Notes under the pieces: model-generated
The model's input: the letters and a program-made list of their open reading frames with translations, nothing else
Told to the model about the DNA's origin: nothing
Databases searched by the model: none
Assembly: GCF_044457565.1 (NCBI RefSeq)
Contig: NZ_JBITGZ010000009.1
Location: 221,477-285,476, forward strand
Direction of reading: 5' to 3'
Origin: Kitasatospora sp044457565
GTDB lineage: Bacteria; Actinomycetota; Actinomycetes; Streptomycetales; Streptomycetaceae
DNA: 64,000 bases
Program-made: the position numbers and the translations under genes
In this document: piece after piece, positions 1 to 8,639 of the stretch
Position numbering within the stretch: the first letter of the stretch is position 1
How the letters are laid out: each line of letters begins with the position of its first letter

Positions 1-825
1 CAGGACGTCGGCGAGGGTGAACTCGGTGAGCGGGCCGCGCCGCCGGGGCCGCCCGAAGGCCAGGCCGGTGAGCTCGCCGCCCCGGTGGGTGGTGAGCACC
101 CGGTAGTCCAGGCCGGGCGCGTCGCCGTAGCGCCAGCGCAGGAAGGCCGGGGTGCGGTGGGTGCCGGGCCGGGGGTCGGCGGCGTCGGCGGCGGCCCGCT
201 CGCGCAAGAGCTCGGCGAGCTGCCCGCCCTCGTCCGCGGGCTGCCCGGCGAACCAGTCGGCGGCGGTGGGCAGCGGGCAGGCCACCGGCCCGGCGGGCCG
301 GGCGGCCGGGCGGCGGGCCAGCGCGGCCCGGGCGCCCCGGGCGAAGGCCGCCGGGCGGGCCGGCCGGATCGCCACCGGCAGCCGGCCCAGGTCGCGCCAG
401 CCCATCCTCAGATAGCCCGGCAGGCTGTTGCCGTTGGGCGTGTTGAAGACCAGCTCGGCGTCCCCGGCGACCTGCTGGAGGAGATCGAGGGTGAGCCGGC
501 GGAAGACGCCCCGGCCCCGGAAGTCCGGGTGGGTGGCGGTGTCCACCGGCCGGACGGCGCGTACGGTGCGCCCGCCCGCCGCGTCCAGCCACTCCCAGCG
601 CAGGAACAGCCGCACCCCCGCAGGCCGGCCCTCCACGGTCTCGGCGAGCAGGCCGGGGCTGGCGCCGAAGGGGTTCAGCCGGTGCTTCCAGTCGAAGAAC
701 TCCGCGCTGCGGGTGCCGGTCGGCCCGCCCGCCAGCGAGGCGGTCAGCAGCTCCAGGACGGCCGGGGTGTCGGCCGGCGCGAGCGGGCGGACGGTCAGTT
801 CGGCGGGGGCGGGCAGGGCGCTCAC
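1..825 (-). CDS. GNAT-family N-acetyltransferase, C-terminus cut by window edge
   Basis: I translated this by hand from the complementary strand; 275 codons are visible and the frame is still open at base 1. The N-terminal half carries a GNAT acetyl-CoA-binding signature (HPDFRGRGVFRRLTLDLLQ) followed by NTPNGNSLPGYLRMGW, the usual beta-strand plus Asn pattern of acetyl-CoA transferases. The second half, after an Ala/Arg/Pro linker, contains RWRYGD and looks like the second half of two-domain GNAT proteins found in polysaccharide clusters. The GTG start has an AAGGGAA ribosome site about 11 bases upstream. It lies 125 bp downstream of a glycosyltransferase on the same strand, so acetylation of a sugar or lipid intermediate is a reasonable inference. 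The substrate is unknown. Confidence 0.75.
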   Translation of the reverse strand, partial: MSALPAPAELTVRPLAPADTPAVLELLTASLAGGPTGTRSAEFFDWKHRLNPFGASPGLLAETVEGRPAGVRLFLRWEWLDAAGGRTVRAVRPVDTATHPDFRGRGVFRRLTLDLLQQVAGDAELVFNTPNGNSLPGYLRMGWRDLGRLPVAIRPARPAAFARGARAALARRPAARPAGPVACPLPTAADWFAGQPADEGGQLAELLRERAAADAADPRPGTHRTPAFLRWRYGDAPGLDYRVLTTHRGGELTGLAFGRPRRRGPLTEFTLADVL

Positions 826-950
826 GTCCGGCTCGGTTCCCTTCTGGTGGTCGGGAGGTGCGGGTGGATCGGTGGCGCCGGGGTGTGTGCGCGGCGTGCG
901 CGGGCCGCAGGGTGCTCGCGGGCCGGGCGGTGGGTGCGTCCGGCGTGGGG

Positions 951-2099
951 TCAGCGCCGCAGGACCTGCTCGTACACCGCCTCGACGGCCAGCTGGGCGC
1001 CCGCCACGTCGAAGCTCCTGGAGCGCTCGCGGGCCGCCGCGCCCAGGCGTGCGCGCAGGGCCGGGTCCCCGACCAGTCGGGCCAGCGCGCCGCCCAGGGC
1101 CGCCGGATCGCCGGGGGGCACCAGGTAGCCCTGCCCGGCGTCGTCCAGCACCTCGGGCATGCCGCCGACCCGGGTGACCACGGCGGGCAGGCCGCTGGTC
1201 ATCGCCTCCATCAGGGCCACCGGCAGGCCCTCCTGGCGGGAGCTGAGCGTGAAGACGTCCAGGCCCGGCAGCAGCGCGGGAACGTCCGGCCGGGAGCCGG
1301 CGAACACCACGTCCGGCAGGCCGAGTTCGGCGGCCCTCGCGCGCAGCCTGGCGTCCAGCGGGCCGGCGCCGATCAGCACCAGCCGGGCCAGCGGGTGGCT
1401 GCGGCGCAGGCCGGCGTACGCGGTGAGCAGGGTGTCCTGGTCCTTCTTGGGGGTGAGGTTGCCGACCGTCCCGATCACGACGGCGTCGGCGGGCAGGCCG
1501 AGCTCCGCCCGGGCCCTGGCCCGCGCGCCGGGCCCGCTCGGCGCGCCGGACAGGTCGGGCCCGTGGTGCACCACGTGCAGCCAGTCGCCCGGGCGCCGGC
1601 GCCCGGGCGGGATGGTGCGCCCGACGGCGTGCGAGACGGCGATCACGGCGTCGTTGCGGCGGTACGTCAGAGCGTTGGCCCAGCGGGTGGCGGCCCGATA
1701 GCGCTCCCAGACGTTGTGCTCGGTGTGCACCAGCCGGGGCCTGCGGGCATGCCCGGGGGCCAGCAGCCTGGCCGCGACGGCGGGCACCGGCATGTGGGTG
1801 TGCACCAGGCCGTAGCGGCGCTCGGCGAGCAGCCGGCGCAGCCGCCAGGGCCAGCGCGGGTCGGCCCGGCTGGCCGGGCCCCGGGAGGCCGGGGTGCCGG
1901 GCGGGCCGCCCAGGCAGTGCACCCGGATGCCCGCCGCCTCCAGCGCCGGCGCCAGCGCGTCCTTCCACGGCAGGACGTACGCGACCTCGATCTCGTAGCG
2001 TGAAGTGTCGGCGTGGCGGGCGCAGTTGACCAGCAGCTGTTCGGCGCCGCCGCGGCCGAGGCCCTTGGCCAGCCAGAGCACCCGGGTGCGCGCGGTCAC
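951..2099 (-). CDS. Glycosyltransferase family 4
   Basis: The 382-residue product has the GT-B layout. The N-terminal Rossmann domain contains GLGRGGAEQLLVNCA, a donor-glycan binding loop typical of GT4 enzymes, and VHTHMPVPAVAARL. The C-terminal domain holds TVGNLTPKKDQDTLL, VLIGAGP and the EX7E-type motif in SSRQEGLPVALMEAMTSGLP, where the two glutamates bind the nucleotide-sugar. The GTG start overlaps the stop of the upstream chain-length/kinase gene by four bases (GTGA), implying translational coupling. It probably adds a sugar to a lipid-linked repeat at the cytoplasmic membrane face. Donor and acceptor cannot be told from sequence. Confidence 0.9.
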   Translation of the reverse strand: MTARTRVLWLAKGLGRGGAEQLLVNCARHADTSRYEIEVAYVLPWKDALAPALEAAGIRVHCLGGPPGTPASRGPASRADPRWPWRLRRLLAERRYGLVHTHMPVPAVAARLLAPGHARRPRLVHTEHNVWERYRAATRWANALTYRRNDAVIAVSHAVGRTIPPGRRRPGDWLHVVHHGPDLSGAPSGPGARARARAELGLPADAVVIGTVGNLTPKKDQDTLLTAYAGLRRSHPLARLVLIGAGPLDARLRARAAELGLPDVVFAGSRPDVPALLPGLDVFTLSSRQEGLPVALMEAMTSGLPAVVTRVGGMPEVLDDAGQGYLVPPGDPAALGGALARLVGDPALRARLGAAARERSRSFDVAGAQLAVEAVYEQVLRR

Positions 2100-3940
2100 C
2101 GCTCGTCCCCCTCGCGCAGGGCCGCCATGGGTGCGCCGTCCGGGCGGGGGTCGGCGTGGCGGGGGTCGGCGTTGCCGGGCTTCTCTTCGCGGGGCTGCCC
2201 TTCGCCGGGGTCCGCGTCGCCGGGCTTCGCGTCGCGTTCGAGGGCTTCGTCGCGGCGGGCCCGGCTGGGCGCTGCCCGGCCCGGGCCCGGCAGCGCCGGG
2301 GCGGCCGCCCCGGGCAGGGCGGCGGCCGGGCGGGCCCGGCCCCGGCCGAGCGCGGCGGGCAGGCCGGGGCGGGAGCCGCCGCGGCGCCGGCGCCCGGAGG
2401 GGCCGAGCGAGCCGAGCAGCGCCACCCCGGCCACCGGCACCCCGGTCCGCGCGAGCAACTCGCTGACCCGGTCCGCCTGTTCCGGGGTCACATTGCCCGC
2501 CCTGACGGTGACCAGCACCGCGTCGGCGTGCTGGACCAGGTCGTACGCGTCGTTGGCGTGCAGCAGCGGCGAGGTGTCGATCAGGATCAGGTCGGCGTAC
2601 CGGCGCGCCCGGCGCAGCACCTCGCCGGCCCGCAGCACCAGCGCGGCCGGGTACGCGGTGGTGTTGCCGCCCGTGATCAGGCGTACGCCCGGCACGCCGG
2701 TGGGCCTGATCAGCTCGTCCGGCTCGCCGAGCTGTTCGCCGCTGAGCAGCTCGGCCATACCGGGGCCGCCGCCGAGGCCGAACGGCGCGTGCGCCTGCGG
2801 GTGGCGGAAGTCGCAGTCCAGCACCAGCACTTCGAGCCCGGTCTCGGCCAGCGCGGCCGCCAGGTTGGCCACCGTGGTGGTGCGGCCGTCCTGACTGCGG
2901 GCGGCCGCCACCAGTACGACGGCGCCCTCCTCCCCGGCGGGCCGCCGGGCGGCCGGCTCGGCGCGTTCGGGCCGCCCGGCACCGGCCGCCGGCAGGGCCA
3001 GTGCGGCGGGGCCGGTCAGCAGCAGGGTCGAGCGCAGCGAGCGGTAGGCCTCGGCGGCCGGGTCGGAGGGCCGGGCGACCACCAGCGGCTCGCGCAGCCG
3101 GCGCCGGCTGCGTGAGAGCTGCGGGATCTCGCCGATCACCGGCAGGTTGAAGGCCTCCTCCACGCCGTTGCGGGTGCGCAGCCGGGTGTCCATCCGGCTG
3201 AGCATCAGCGCGGCGACCACCCCGAGCGAGAGCCCGAGGCCCACCGCGAGGGCCAGGCGCATGCTCCGGCTGGGCGAGGTGAGCAGGTTGCCGCCGGCCT
3301 CCCTGGCGTCGATGCTGCCCCACTGCTGGATCGCGTCGGTCTGCGCGTAGTTCTGGAGCTTGCTGATCTCGCCGAGGGTGGAGGTGAGCGCGTTGAGCGA
3401 GGCCGTGAGCTTCGGCTGGAGCTTGGGCTGGTCGGCGGCGGAGGCGCGGCTGAACTGCTGCTGGAGCTGGTCGACCTGGGCCTGCTGGGTGGCGGCCTGG
3501 GCCTCCAGCCGTTTGATCGACTCGCCGGCGCTCCTGGCGGACTCCTCGCTGTAGCCCTTGACGGTGGCGGTGGCGAAGGCCGCGGCGAGGTCGGCGCAGG
3601 ACTGCTGGGTGGGGCCGGTGGTGGTGAACACCAGCATCTCGGTGCTGACGGCGGCCACCGTACGGCGGGCCAGCAGGCCGGGGATGTCGGTGATCGCGAG
3701 CTGCTTGGCGACGGCGGTGGCGACGTCCGAACCCGAGGCGAAGGAGAGCACCTGGTCGGCCCGGACGGTGTCGGCGGCCCCTGCGACCGGCGTTATGGCC
3801 ACCTTGCACTGCCACTTGGCGTTGTCCACGGTGTTGCCGGCCGGGGTGAGCACCCAGCCGACGGCGAGCGCGGCGAGCGTGCAGCCGACGAGCAGCCGCC
3901 AGTACCTGCGCAGGACGGTGAAGTGGTTTGCCGGTTCCAC
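2096..3940 (-). CDS. Wzz/BY-kinase-like polysaccharide co-polymerase with degenerate P-loop
   Basis: This 614-residue protein joins a Wzz-like membrane domain to a CpsD/Wzc-type ATPase domain. Transmembrane segments lie at about residues 15-33 and 229-248, separated by an extracytoplasmic region with a coiled coil around 140-200. The kinase-like domain has Walker A-prime LVLDCDFRHP (372-381) and Walker B LILIDTSPL (451-459). The Walker A loop reads ARSQDGRTTT (347-356), so Arg353 replaces the invariant Lys of GKT/S. The C-terminal tail is Arg/Pro/Glu-rich and lacks the tyrosine cluster that such kinases autophosphorylate. A role in setting chain length is likely; kinase activity is doubtful. 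It is coupled to the following glycosyltransferase by a four-base overlap. Confidence 0.85.
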   Translation of the reverse strand: MEPANHFTVLRRYWRLLVGCTLAALAVGWVLTPAGNTVDNAKWQCKVAITPVAGAADTVRADQVLSFASGSDVATAVAKQLAITDIPGLLARRTVAAVSTEMLVFTTTGPTQQSCADLAAAFATATVKGYSEESARSAGESIKRLEAQAATQQAQVDQLQQQFSRASAADQPKLQPKLTASLNALTSTLGEISKLQNYAQTDAIQQWGSIDAREAGGNLLTSPSRSMRLALAVGLGLSLGVVAALMLSRMDTRLRTRNGVEEAFNLPVIGEIPQLSRSRRRLREPLVVARPSDPAAEAYRSLRSTLLLTGPAALALPAAGAGRPERAEPAARRPAGEEGAVVLVAAARSQDGRTTTVANLAAALAETGLEVLVLDCDFRHPQAHAPFGLGGGPGMAELLSGEQLGEPDELIRPTGVPGVRLITGGNTTAYPAALVLRAGEVLRRARRYADLILIDTSPLLHANDAYDLVQHADAVLVTVRAGNVTPEQADRVSELLARTGVPVAGVALLGSLGPSGRRRRGGSRPGLPAALGRGRARPAAALPGAAAPALPGPGRAAPSRARRDEALERDAKPGDADPGEGQPREEKPGNADPRHADPRPDGAPMAALREGDER

Positions 3941-4604
3941 CGGTTGCTTCCCCTCGCGTTCGTGGTGCCGTGCTGCCGTGGAACTCCGGGGCGCCGGCCG
4001 CGCGTTCGCAGGCGGCCGGCTGACCGGTACGGTGCGGTGTCCCGGTGCTGTACGGCGTCCGGCTGCGGTGTGGCGCTCCGCCGCGGTCCGGCGGTCCGGT
4101 CCGGCGCCGGGCGCTGCCGGGTCGGTGCGCCGCCGGGTCGCCGGCGCGGCGGGTCAACGGACCGGGCCCGGTGGCCCGTTGATGGCCCGCGTACGGTGAT
4201 CACTAGGCTGATGTCGCAACTCGGCCCCCCTGACGGCGCTGCCCTCCCCGGCCCGCGGCCCACGGCGGCCCTGGGCGGCGCTCCCCGCCGGCCCGAGCAC
4301 GGCGGCCCCGCTTCCCGCCCGCGCCGCGCCGCCGGTCGGCCCGCCCCCATCGGCCTCCTGGTCCCTCAGCGATGCTTGCCCCCCGCGAGGTGCGGCGCAA
4401 CCGCTTTGGCGATTCTGGGCGGCGTGTTGTGGCGTCGGCCGCCTCGGGCGGGGCCGGCCGCCGAGGCGCGTGGTGGCCGAAACCGGTGCCCGCGGGCCGC
4501 CGCCCGGCCGCTGCTCCGGCGCCGCCCGGTGCGCCGCCCGGCCGGACCCGGGTCGGCCCGGGTCGGCCCGGCTCGGGCCCGCTCAAGCCCCGTTCGGGCC
4601 CAGT
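3941..4604. other. 664-bp non-coding stretch upstream of the co-polymerase gene
   Basis: No convincing gene was found here: open frames exist on both strands but are low-complexity Pro/Arg/Gly-rich shadows of GC-rich DNA. The 10-mer cccgggtcgg is directly repeated near 4555-4574. The stretch must carry the promoter for the co-polymerase gene and the end of the glycosyltransferase transcript, but I could not pick a promoter with confidence. Confidence 0.5.
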
Positions 4605-5750
4605 TCAAGCCCGGCGCAGCCGCAGCGACCGCTCGTAGAACTCGACCATCTGGCCGGTGACATGATGCAGCGTGAAGCAGGTCAGGAAGCGCGCGCGGGC
4701 CGACTTGGCGCGGACCCCGGCGGCCGCCCGGTCGTCGAGCGTCTCGGCCAGCGCCGCCGCGAGCTCCTCGGGGCGCTCGGGCGTCACCAGGCGGGCATAG
4801 TCCTCCGAGCCGACCGTCTCGCGCAGCGCCGGCACGTCCGCGCAGACCAGCGGCACACCCACGCCCATCGCCTCCATCGCGGCGCTGCCCAGGCCCTCCC
4901 AGCGCGAGGGCACGGCGAAGGCGTCGGCGCAGGCCATCAGGTCGAAGACGTCCCCGCGCGCGCCGAGGAAGCGCACGTTCCCGGCCCGAGCGGCGAGCGC
5001 CCGCAGCCGCTCGGTCTCCGCCCCCTCGCTGCCGGCCAGCAGCAGCACCGCCTCGGGTGCGCCGCGCAGCACCCGAGGCCAGGCCTCCAGCAGCACGTCC
5101 AGGCCCTTCTGGTACTGCTGGCGGGCTGCCGCCAGCACCACCGGCACGTCCTCGTCGATGCCCAGCGCGGCCCGCACCTCGGCCCGCCGGGCGGGCGAGA
5201 CGGTGCCCAGCAGCTCGGGGTCGCGCCCGCGCGGGACGACGTCGATCCGGTCCGGTGAGATCCGCAGCCGCCGGGCCATCGCCCCGGCCACGTGCCGGGT
5301 CAGCGCGTGGAAGCGGCGGGTGCCCTGCGCGGTCGCCGCGTCCACCGCCTGGGCGGCCCGCACCTTCCACGGGCTGAGGCCGCGGGCGTGCAGGTGCTCC
5401 GGGCCGTACGCGGAGTTGACCAGGCTGGAGACCACCGGGGTGCGGGCCGCCAGCGCGGCCGCGCGGCCCAGCACGTCCGATTCGTACAGGGTGGTGTGCA
5501 CGAGGTCGGGGCGGCGCCGGCCGATCAGGCGGCGCAGGGCGTCGGCGGTGCGCCCCCGGCCGGCATGATGCACCCCGAACACCTCCGCGCCGGCGGCGGT
5601 CAGCTCGGGCTGGAAGCCGCCGGGCGACTCCCTGAGGTACGCGACGTCCAGCCGCACCCCCGAGCGCACCAGCTGCGGGGCCATCGCCACCAGACCCTGC
5701 TCGGCGCCGCCGACCCGGCTCACGCTGTCGATCACATAGAGCACATGCAC
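4605..5750 (-). CDS. Glycosyltransferase family 4
   Basis: The 381-residue product is a GT-B enzyme. It opens with VLYVIDSVSRVGGAEQGLVAMAP (the Gly-Gly-Ala-Glu loop of GT4 enzymes) and contains VHTTLYESDVLGR. In the C-terminal domain ALMAC-type and PSRWEGLGSAAMEAMGVGVP segments carry the two glutamates of the nucleotide-sugar site. The GTG start is followed immediately by the first beta strand, as is normal. It is transcribed toward the co-polymerase gene and divergently from another GT4 gene at 6019, so both may share the 268-bp control region. Likely role: assembly of an exported polysaccharide. Sugar specificity is not visible. Confidence 0.88.
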   Translation of the reverse strand: MHVLYVIDSVSRVGGAEQGLVAMAPQLVRSGVRLDVAYLRESPGGFQPELTAAGAEVFGVHHAGRGRTADALRRLIGRRRPDLVHTTLYESDVLGRAAALAARTPVVSSLVNSAYGPEHLHARGLSPWKVRAAQAVDAATAQGTRRFHALTRHVAGAMARRLRISPDRIDVVPRGRDPELLGTVSPARRAEVRAALGIDEDVPVVLAAARQQYQKGLDVLLEAWPRVLRGAPEAVLLLAGSEGAETERLRALAARAGNVRFLGARGDVFDLMACADAFAVPSRWEGLGSAAMEAMGVGVPLVCADVPALRETVGSEDYARLVTPERPEELAAALAETLDDRAAAGVRAKSARARFLTCFTLHHVTGQMVEFYERSLRLRRA

Positions 5751-6018
5751 GAGCCAACCCCCCGGCCATCCGGGGCGCGGCCGGCCTCCCGTGCCGGCTG
5801 GCGCCCTGACTGCCGATCAGCATCGCAGGTGCGGCACGCCGACCGCCAGGTGTTCGAACCGTCGGAGGGTGCCGTGGGGCCGGCGTGGGGCGGGGGCGCA
5901 TTCCGGGCGCCCGTCTCATAGGCGGGCGCTCGGCGCGCGACCGTGCGCGGTACGGGCGCCCCGGGCGGCCTCGCCGAACGGGCGGTACGGTCGCGCGGCC
6001 TGTGCCAGGGTCGGTGCC

Positions 6019-7179
6019 ATGCCAGACGAAGCGTCAGCAACGCCGGCCGGACGCCGCCCCCGGGTCCTGCACGTCATCACCGACCCGCGCCGCCGTGGCG
6101 CCCAGAACCTCGCCCGGGACCTGGACGGCGAACTGCGCCACCGTGGACAGGCCAGCGACCTGCGCGCCCTCGCCCCGCACCCCGACGCCCGGCCCGACGC
6201 GCCCGACACCGTACGCACCGCCGTGCTCGGCCCGTCCCGGCTGCACCCCGGCACCCTGCGCGCCCTGCGCGGCGCGGCCCGCGGCTTCGACGTGGTGCTC
6301 GCGCACGGCTCCAGCACCCTGCCCGCCTGCGCCCTCGCCCTGGCCGGCACCCGCACGCCCTTCGTCTACGCCAGCATCGGCGACCCCCGGCACTGGACGG
6401 CGAGCCTGCCGCGCCGGCTGCGGACCGGCGCGCTGCTGCACCGCGCGGCGGCCGTCACCGCCCTGTCCGAGGACGCCCGCGCCGTCCTGCTGGAACGCTT
6501 CCGGCTGCCCGCCGCACGGGTGCGCACCATCCCCAACGGCCGCTCGGCCGAGCGGTACCCGCCCGCCGTGGACGCCGCCGACCGCCGGGCCGCCCGCGGC
6601 GCGCTCGGGCTGCCCGCGGACGGGCTGCTGGTCGCCTGGCTCGGCGCGCTCGCCCCGGAGAAGCGGCCGGATCTCGCCCTCGACGCGATCGGGTACCTGC
6701 CCGACGTCCGGCTGGCGGTGGCCGGCGACGGCCCGCGGCGCGCCGCGCTGGAGCGGCACGGGGCGGCCGCCCGCACCCACTTCCTCGGCACCCTCGCCGA
6801 CCCGGCCCCGCTCTACCGGGCCGCCGACGCCGTCCTGCTGACCAGCGACAGCGAGGGCGTGCCCGGCGTGCTGATCGAGGCCGGCCTGGCGGCCCTGCCC
6901 GCCGTCGCGACCGACGTCGGCTGGGTGAACGCCGTCGTCCGGGACGGCGTCACCGGCGCGCTCGTCCCGCCCGGGGACGCGTCCGCGCTGGCCGAGGCGC
7001 TGGCCGAGGTGCTGGCAGGCCCGCGCGCCCGCCTCGGCGCCGCGGCCCGGGAGCACACGCTGGCCCGCTTCGAGCTGGGCGTGGTCGCCGACGCCTGGCA
7101 GCACCTGCTGGCCGAGGTGGCCCGTGGCCCGCGCCGCGGCCCGGTGCTGACGGCGCAACGGAATCCGTCCGCCCCATAG
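6019..7179 (+). CDS. Glycosyltransferase family 4
   Basis: The 386-residue GT-B protein begins with RVLHVITDPRRRGAQNLARDL and has the C-terminal motif TSDSEGVPGVLIEAGLAALP, which includes the conserved Glu pair of GT4 enzymes, and a VPPGDASALAEAL segment near the end. I placed the start at the ATG preceding MPDEASATP. The open frame extends further upstream but there it encodes an Arg/Pro-rich shadow sequence. It diverges from the GT4 gene ending at 4605 and is followed 108 bp later by an SPFH protein. It probably acts at the cytoplasmic face of the membrane on a lipid-linked sugar. Confidence 0.87.
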   Translation: MPDEASATPAGRRPRVLHVITDPRRRGAQNLARDLDGELRHRGQASDLRALAPHPDARPDAPDTVRTAVLGPSRLHPGTLRALRGAARGFDVVLAHGSSTLPACALALAGTRTPFVYASIGDPRHWTASLPRRLRTGALLHRAAAVTALSEDARAVLLERFRLPAARVRTIPNGRSAERYPPAVDAADRRAARGALGLPADGLLVAWLGALAPEKRPDLALDAIGYLPDVRLAVAGDGPRRAALERHGAAARTHFLGTLADPAPLYRAADAVLLTSDSEGVPGVLIEAGLAALPAVATDVGWVNAVVRDGVTGALVPPGDASALAEALAEVLAGPRARLGAAAREHTLARFELGVVADAWQHLLAEVARGPRRGPVLTAQRNPSAP

Positions 7180-7287
7180 GCACCGGCCGCCGCCCGGGCG
7201 CATACTGACCCGCGCGGTCCGCACCCGCACGCCACGGCCATCGGGGCCCGGCCCGGGCCGGCCGCGGACGGGGAGAGGCAGGCCGCT

Positions 7288-8178
7288 ATGGCGCTTGTCG
7301 TGGGCCTGGTGGCCCTTGTCCTGCTCTGGCTGGCCACCGGCGTCCGGGTGGTGCAGCAGTACGAACGCGGGGTGGTCTTCCGGCTCGGCCGGGTCCACCG
7401 GCAGGTCCGCCAGCCCGGGCCGACGCTGCTGGTGCCGCTGGTGGACCGGATGCGCAAGGTGAACGTCCAGGTGATCACCATGCCCGTCCCCGCGCAGGAG
7501 GGCATCACCCGTGACAACGTCTCGGTACGGGTCGACGCCGTCGTCTACTTCCGGGTGGTCGACCCGGTGCTGGCCACCGTCGACGTGCAGAACTACGGCT
7601 TCGCGATGTCGCAGGTCGCGCAGACCTCGCTGCGCTCGATCATCGGCAAGAGCGAGCTGGACGACCTGCTCTCGGGCCGGGAGAACCTGCACCGCGGCCT
7701 GGAGCTGATGCTGGAGAGCCCGGCGGTCGGCTGGGGCGTGCACATCGACCGGGTGGAGATCAAGGACGTCGCGCTGCCCGACTCGATGAAGCGCTCGATG
7801 GCTCGCCAGGCCGAGGCCGACCGGGAGCGGCGGGCCCGCATCATCACCGCCGACGGTGAGTTCCAGGCGGCCGCCAAGCTCTCCGAGGCGGCGGCCATGA
7901 TGGAGGGCACGCCCTCGGCGATGCAGCTGCGGCTGCTGCAGACCGTGGTCGAGGTCGCGGCGGAGAAGAACTCCACCCTGGTGCTGCCGTTCCCGGTGGA
8001 GCTGCTGCGCTTCTTCGACGGCGCGGCCGGGTCCGCCCCGGCCACCCGGGTGGCGCCGGCCGAGCCCGCCACCCCACCGGCGGAGCCGGCCACCCCCGCG
8101 GAGCCGGTCACCACCGCACCGGCGGTGGTCCCGCCTCCGCGCCCCGCGCACGCCCCGGAGGGCAAGCACCTCGGCTGA
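7288..8178 (+). CDS. SPFH/Band 7 (stomatin-like) membrane protein
   Basis: The 296-residue product has an N-terminal membrane helix (about residues 1-20) followed by the SPFH domain: QQYERGVVFRLGRV, the hydrophobic LLVPLVDRMRKV and DNVSVRVDAVVYFRVVDP are all characteristic. A helical region (DSMKRSMARQAEADRERRARII) follows and then a Pro/Ala-rich tail. Members form oligomeric membrane scaffolds and often partner with NfeD proteases; no nfeD gene is nearby. A GGGGAGAGG ribosome site precedes the ATG. Its position just before an ABC polysaccharide exporter may be coincidental, but a membrane-organising role beside an exporter is possible. Confidence 0.9.
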   Translation: MALVVGLVALVLLWLATGVRVVQQYERGVVFRLGRVHRQVRQPGPTLLVPLVDRMRKVNVQVITMPVPAQEGITRDNVSVRVDAVVYFRVVDPVLATVDVQNYGFAMSQVAQTSLRSIIGKSELDDLLSGRENLHRGLELMLESPAVGWGVHIDRVEIKDVALPDSMKRSMARQAEADRERRARIITADGEFQAAAKLSEAAAMMEGTPSAMQLRLLQTVVEVAAEKNSTLVLPFPVELLRFFDGAAGSAPATRVAPAEPATPPAEPATPAEPVTTAPAVVPPPRPAHAPEGKHLG

Positions 8179-8190
8179 GCCTCAGCCCGC

Positions 8191-8302
8191 CTCGCGCCCG
8201 GCCCGCACCGCCTCGCGCCCGGCCCGCACCGCCTCGCGCCCGGCCCGCACCGCCTCGCGCCCGGCCCGCACCGCCTCGCGCCCGGCCCGCACCGCCTCGC
8301 GC
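8191..8302. repeat. 21-bp tandem repeat running into an assembly gap
   Basis: The unit ctcgcgcccggcccgcaccgc begins at 8191, 8212, 8233, 8254 and 8275, and a sixth copy is cut by the N block. Sequence right of the gap resumes within the same unit (ccggcccgcaccg). The array lies directly after the SPFH stop codon. The 21-bp length equals seven codons and all frames stay open, but no gene signal supports coding. Confidence 0.95.
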
Positions 8303-8402
8303 NNNNNNNNNNNNNNNNNNNNNNNNNNNNNNNNNNNNNNNNNNNNNNNNNNNNNNNNNNNNNNNNNNNNNNNNNNNNNNNNNNNNNNNNNNNNNNNNNN
8401 NN
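8303..8402. other. Assembly gap of exactly 100 N
   Basis: The run of 100 N is the conventional placeholder for a gap of unknown size. It interrupts the 21-bp tandem array, so the true array length is unknown. Confidence 0.99.
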
Positions 8403-8639
8403 CCGGCCCGCACCGGCTCGGGCGCGGCGAGCCGGCCGCTGTCGCCACCACCGGCCGGCCCCTGACCTCGCCCCGGTCGATCACCTTCACCGAACCGACC
8501 CCCCGCGGCCACACTCTGTGCCAGAGTGGACACCGGGCCGAACTCTTCGAACAGCGGGCCCACTTGTCGATTCGACACAGCACCCGGCAGTGGTGCGGTG
8601 CCCCGTGCGGCCGCAGCGCACCGGAGAGGGCAGGGGTCC

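Noticed and set aside
951..4157. A 1068-codon minus-strand reading frame
   Set aside because: Only its last 382 codons (the glycosyltransferase) are genuine; the rest is the shadow of the co-polymerase gene in another frame.
8191..8302. CRISPR array
   Set aside because: The 21-bp units are contiguous copies without spacers; this is a tandem repeat.
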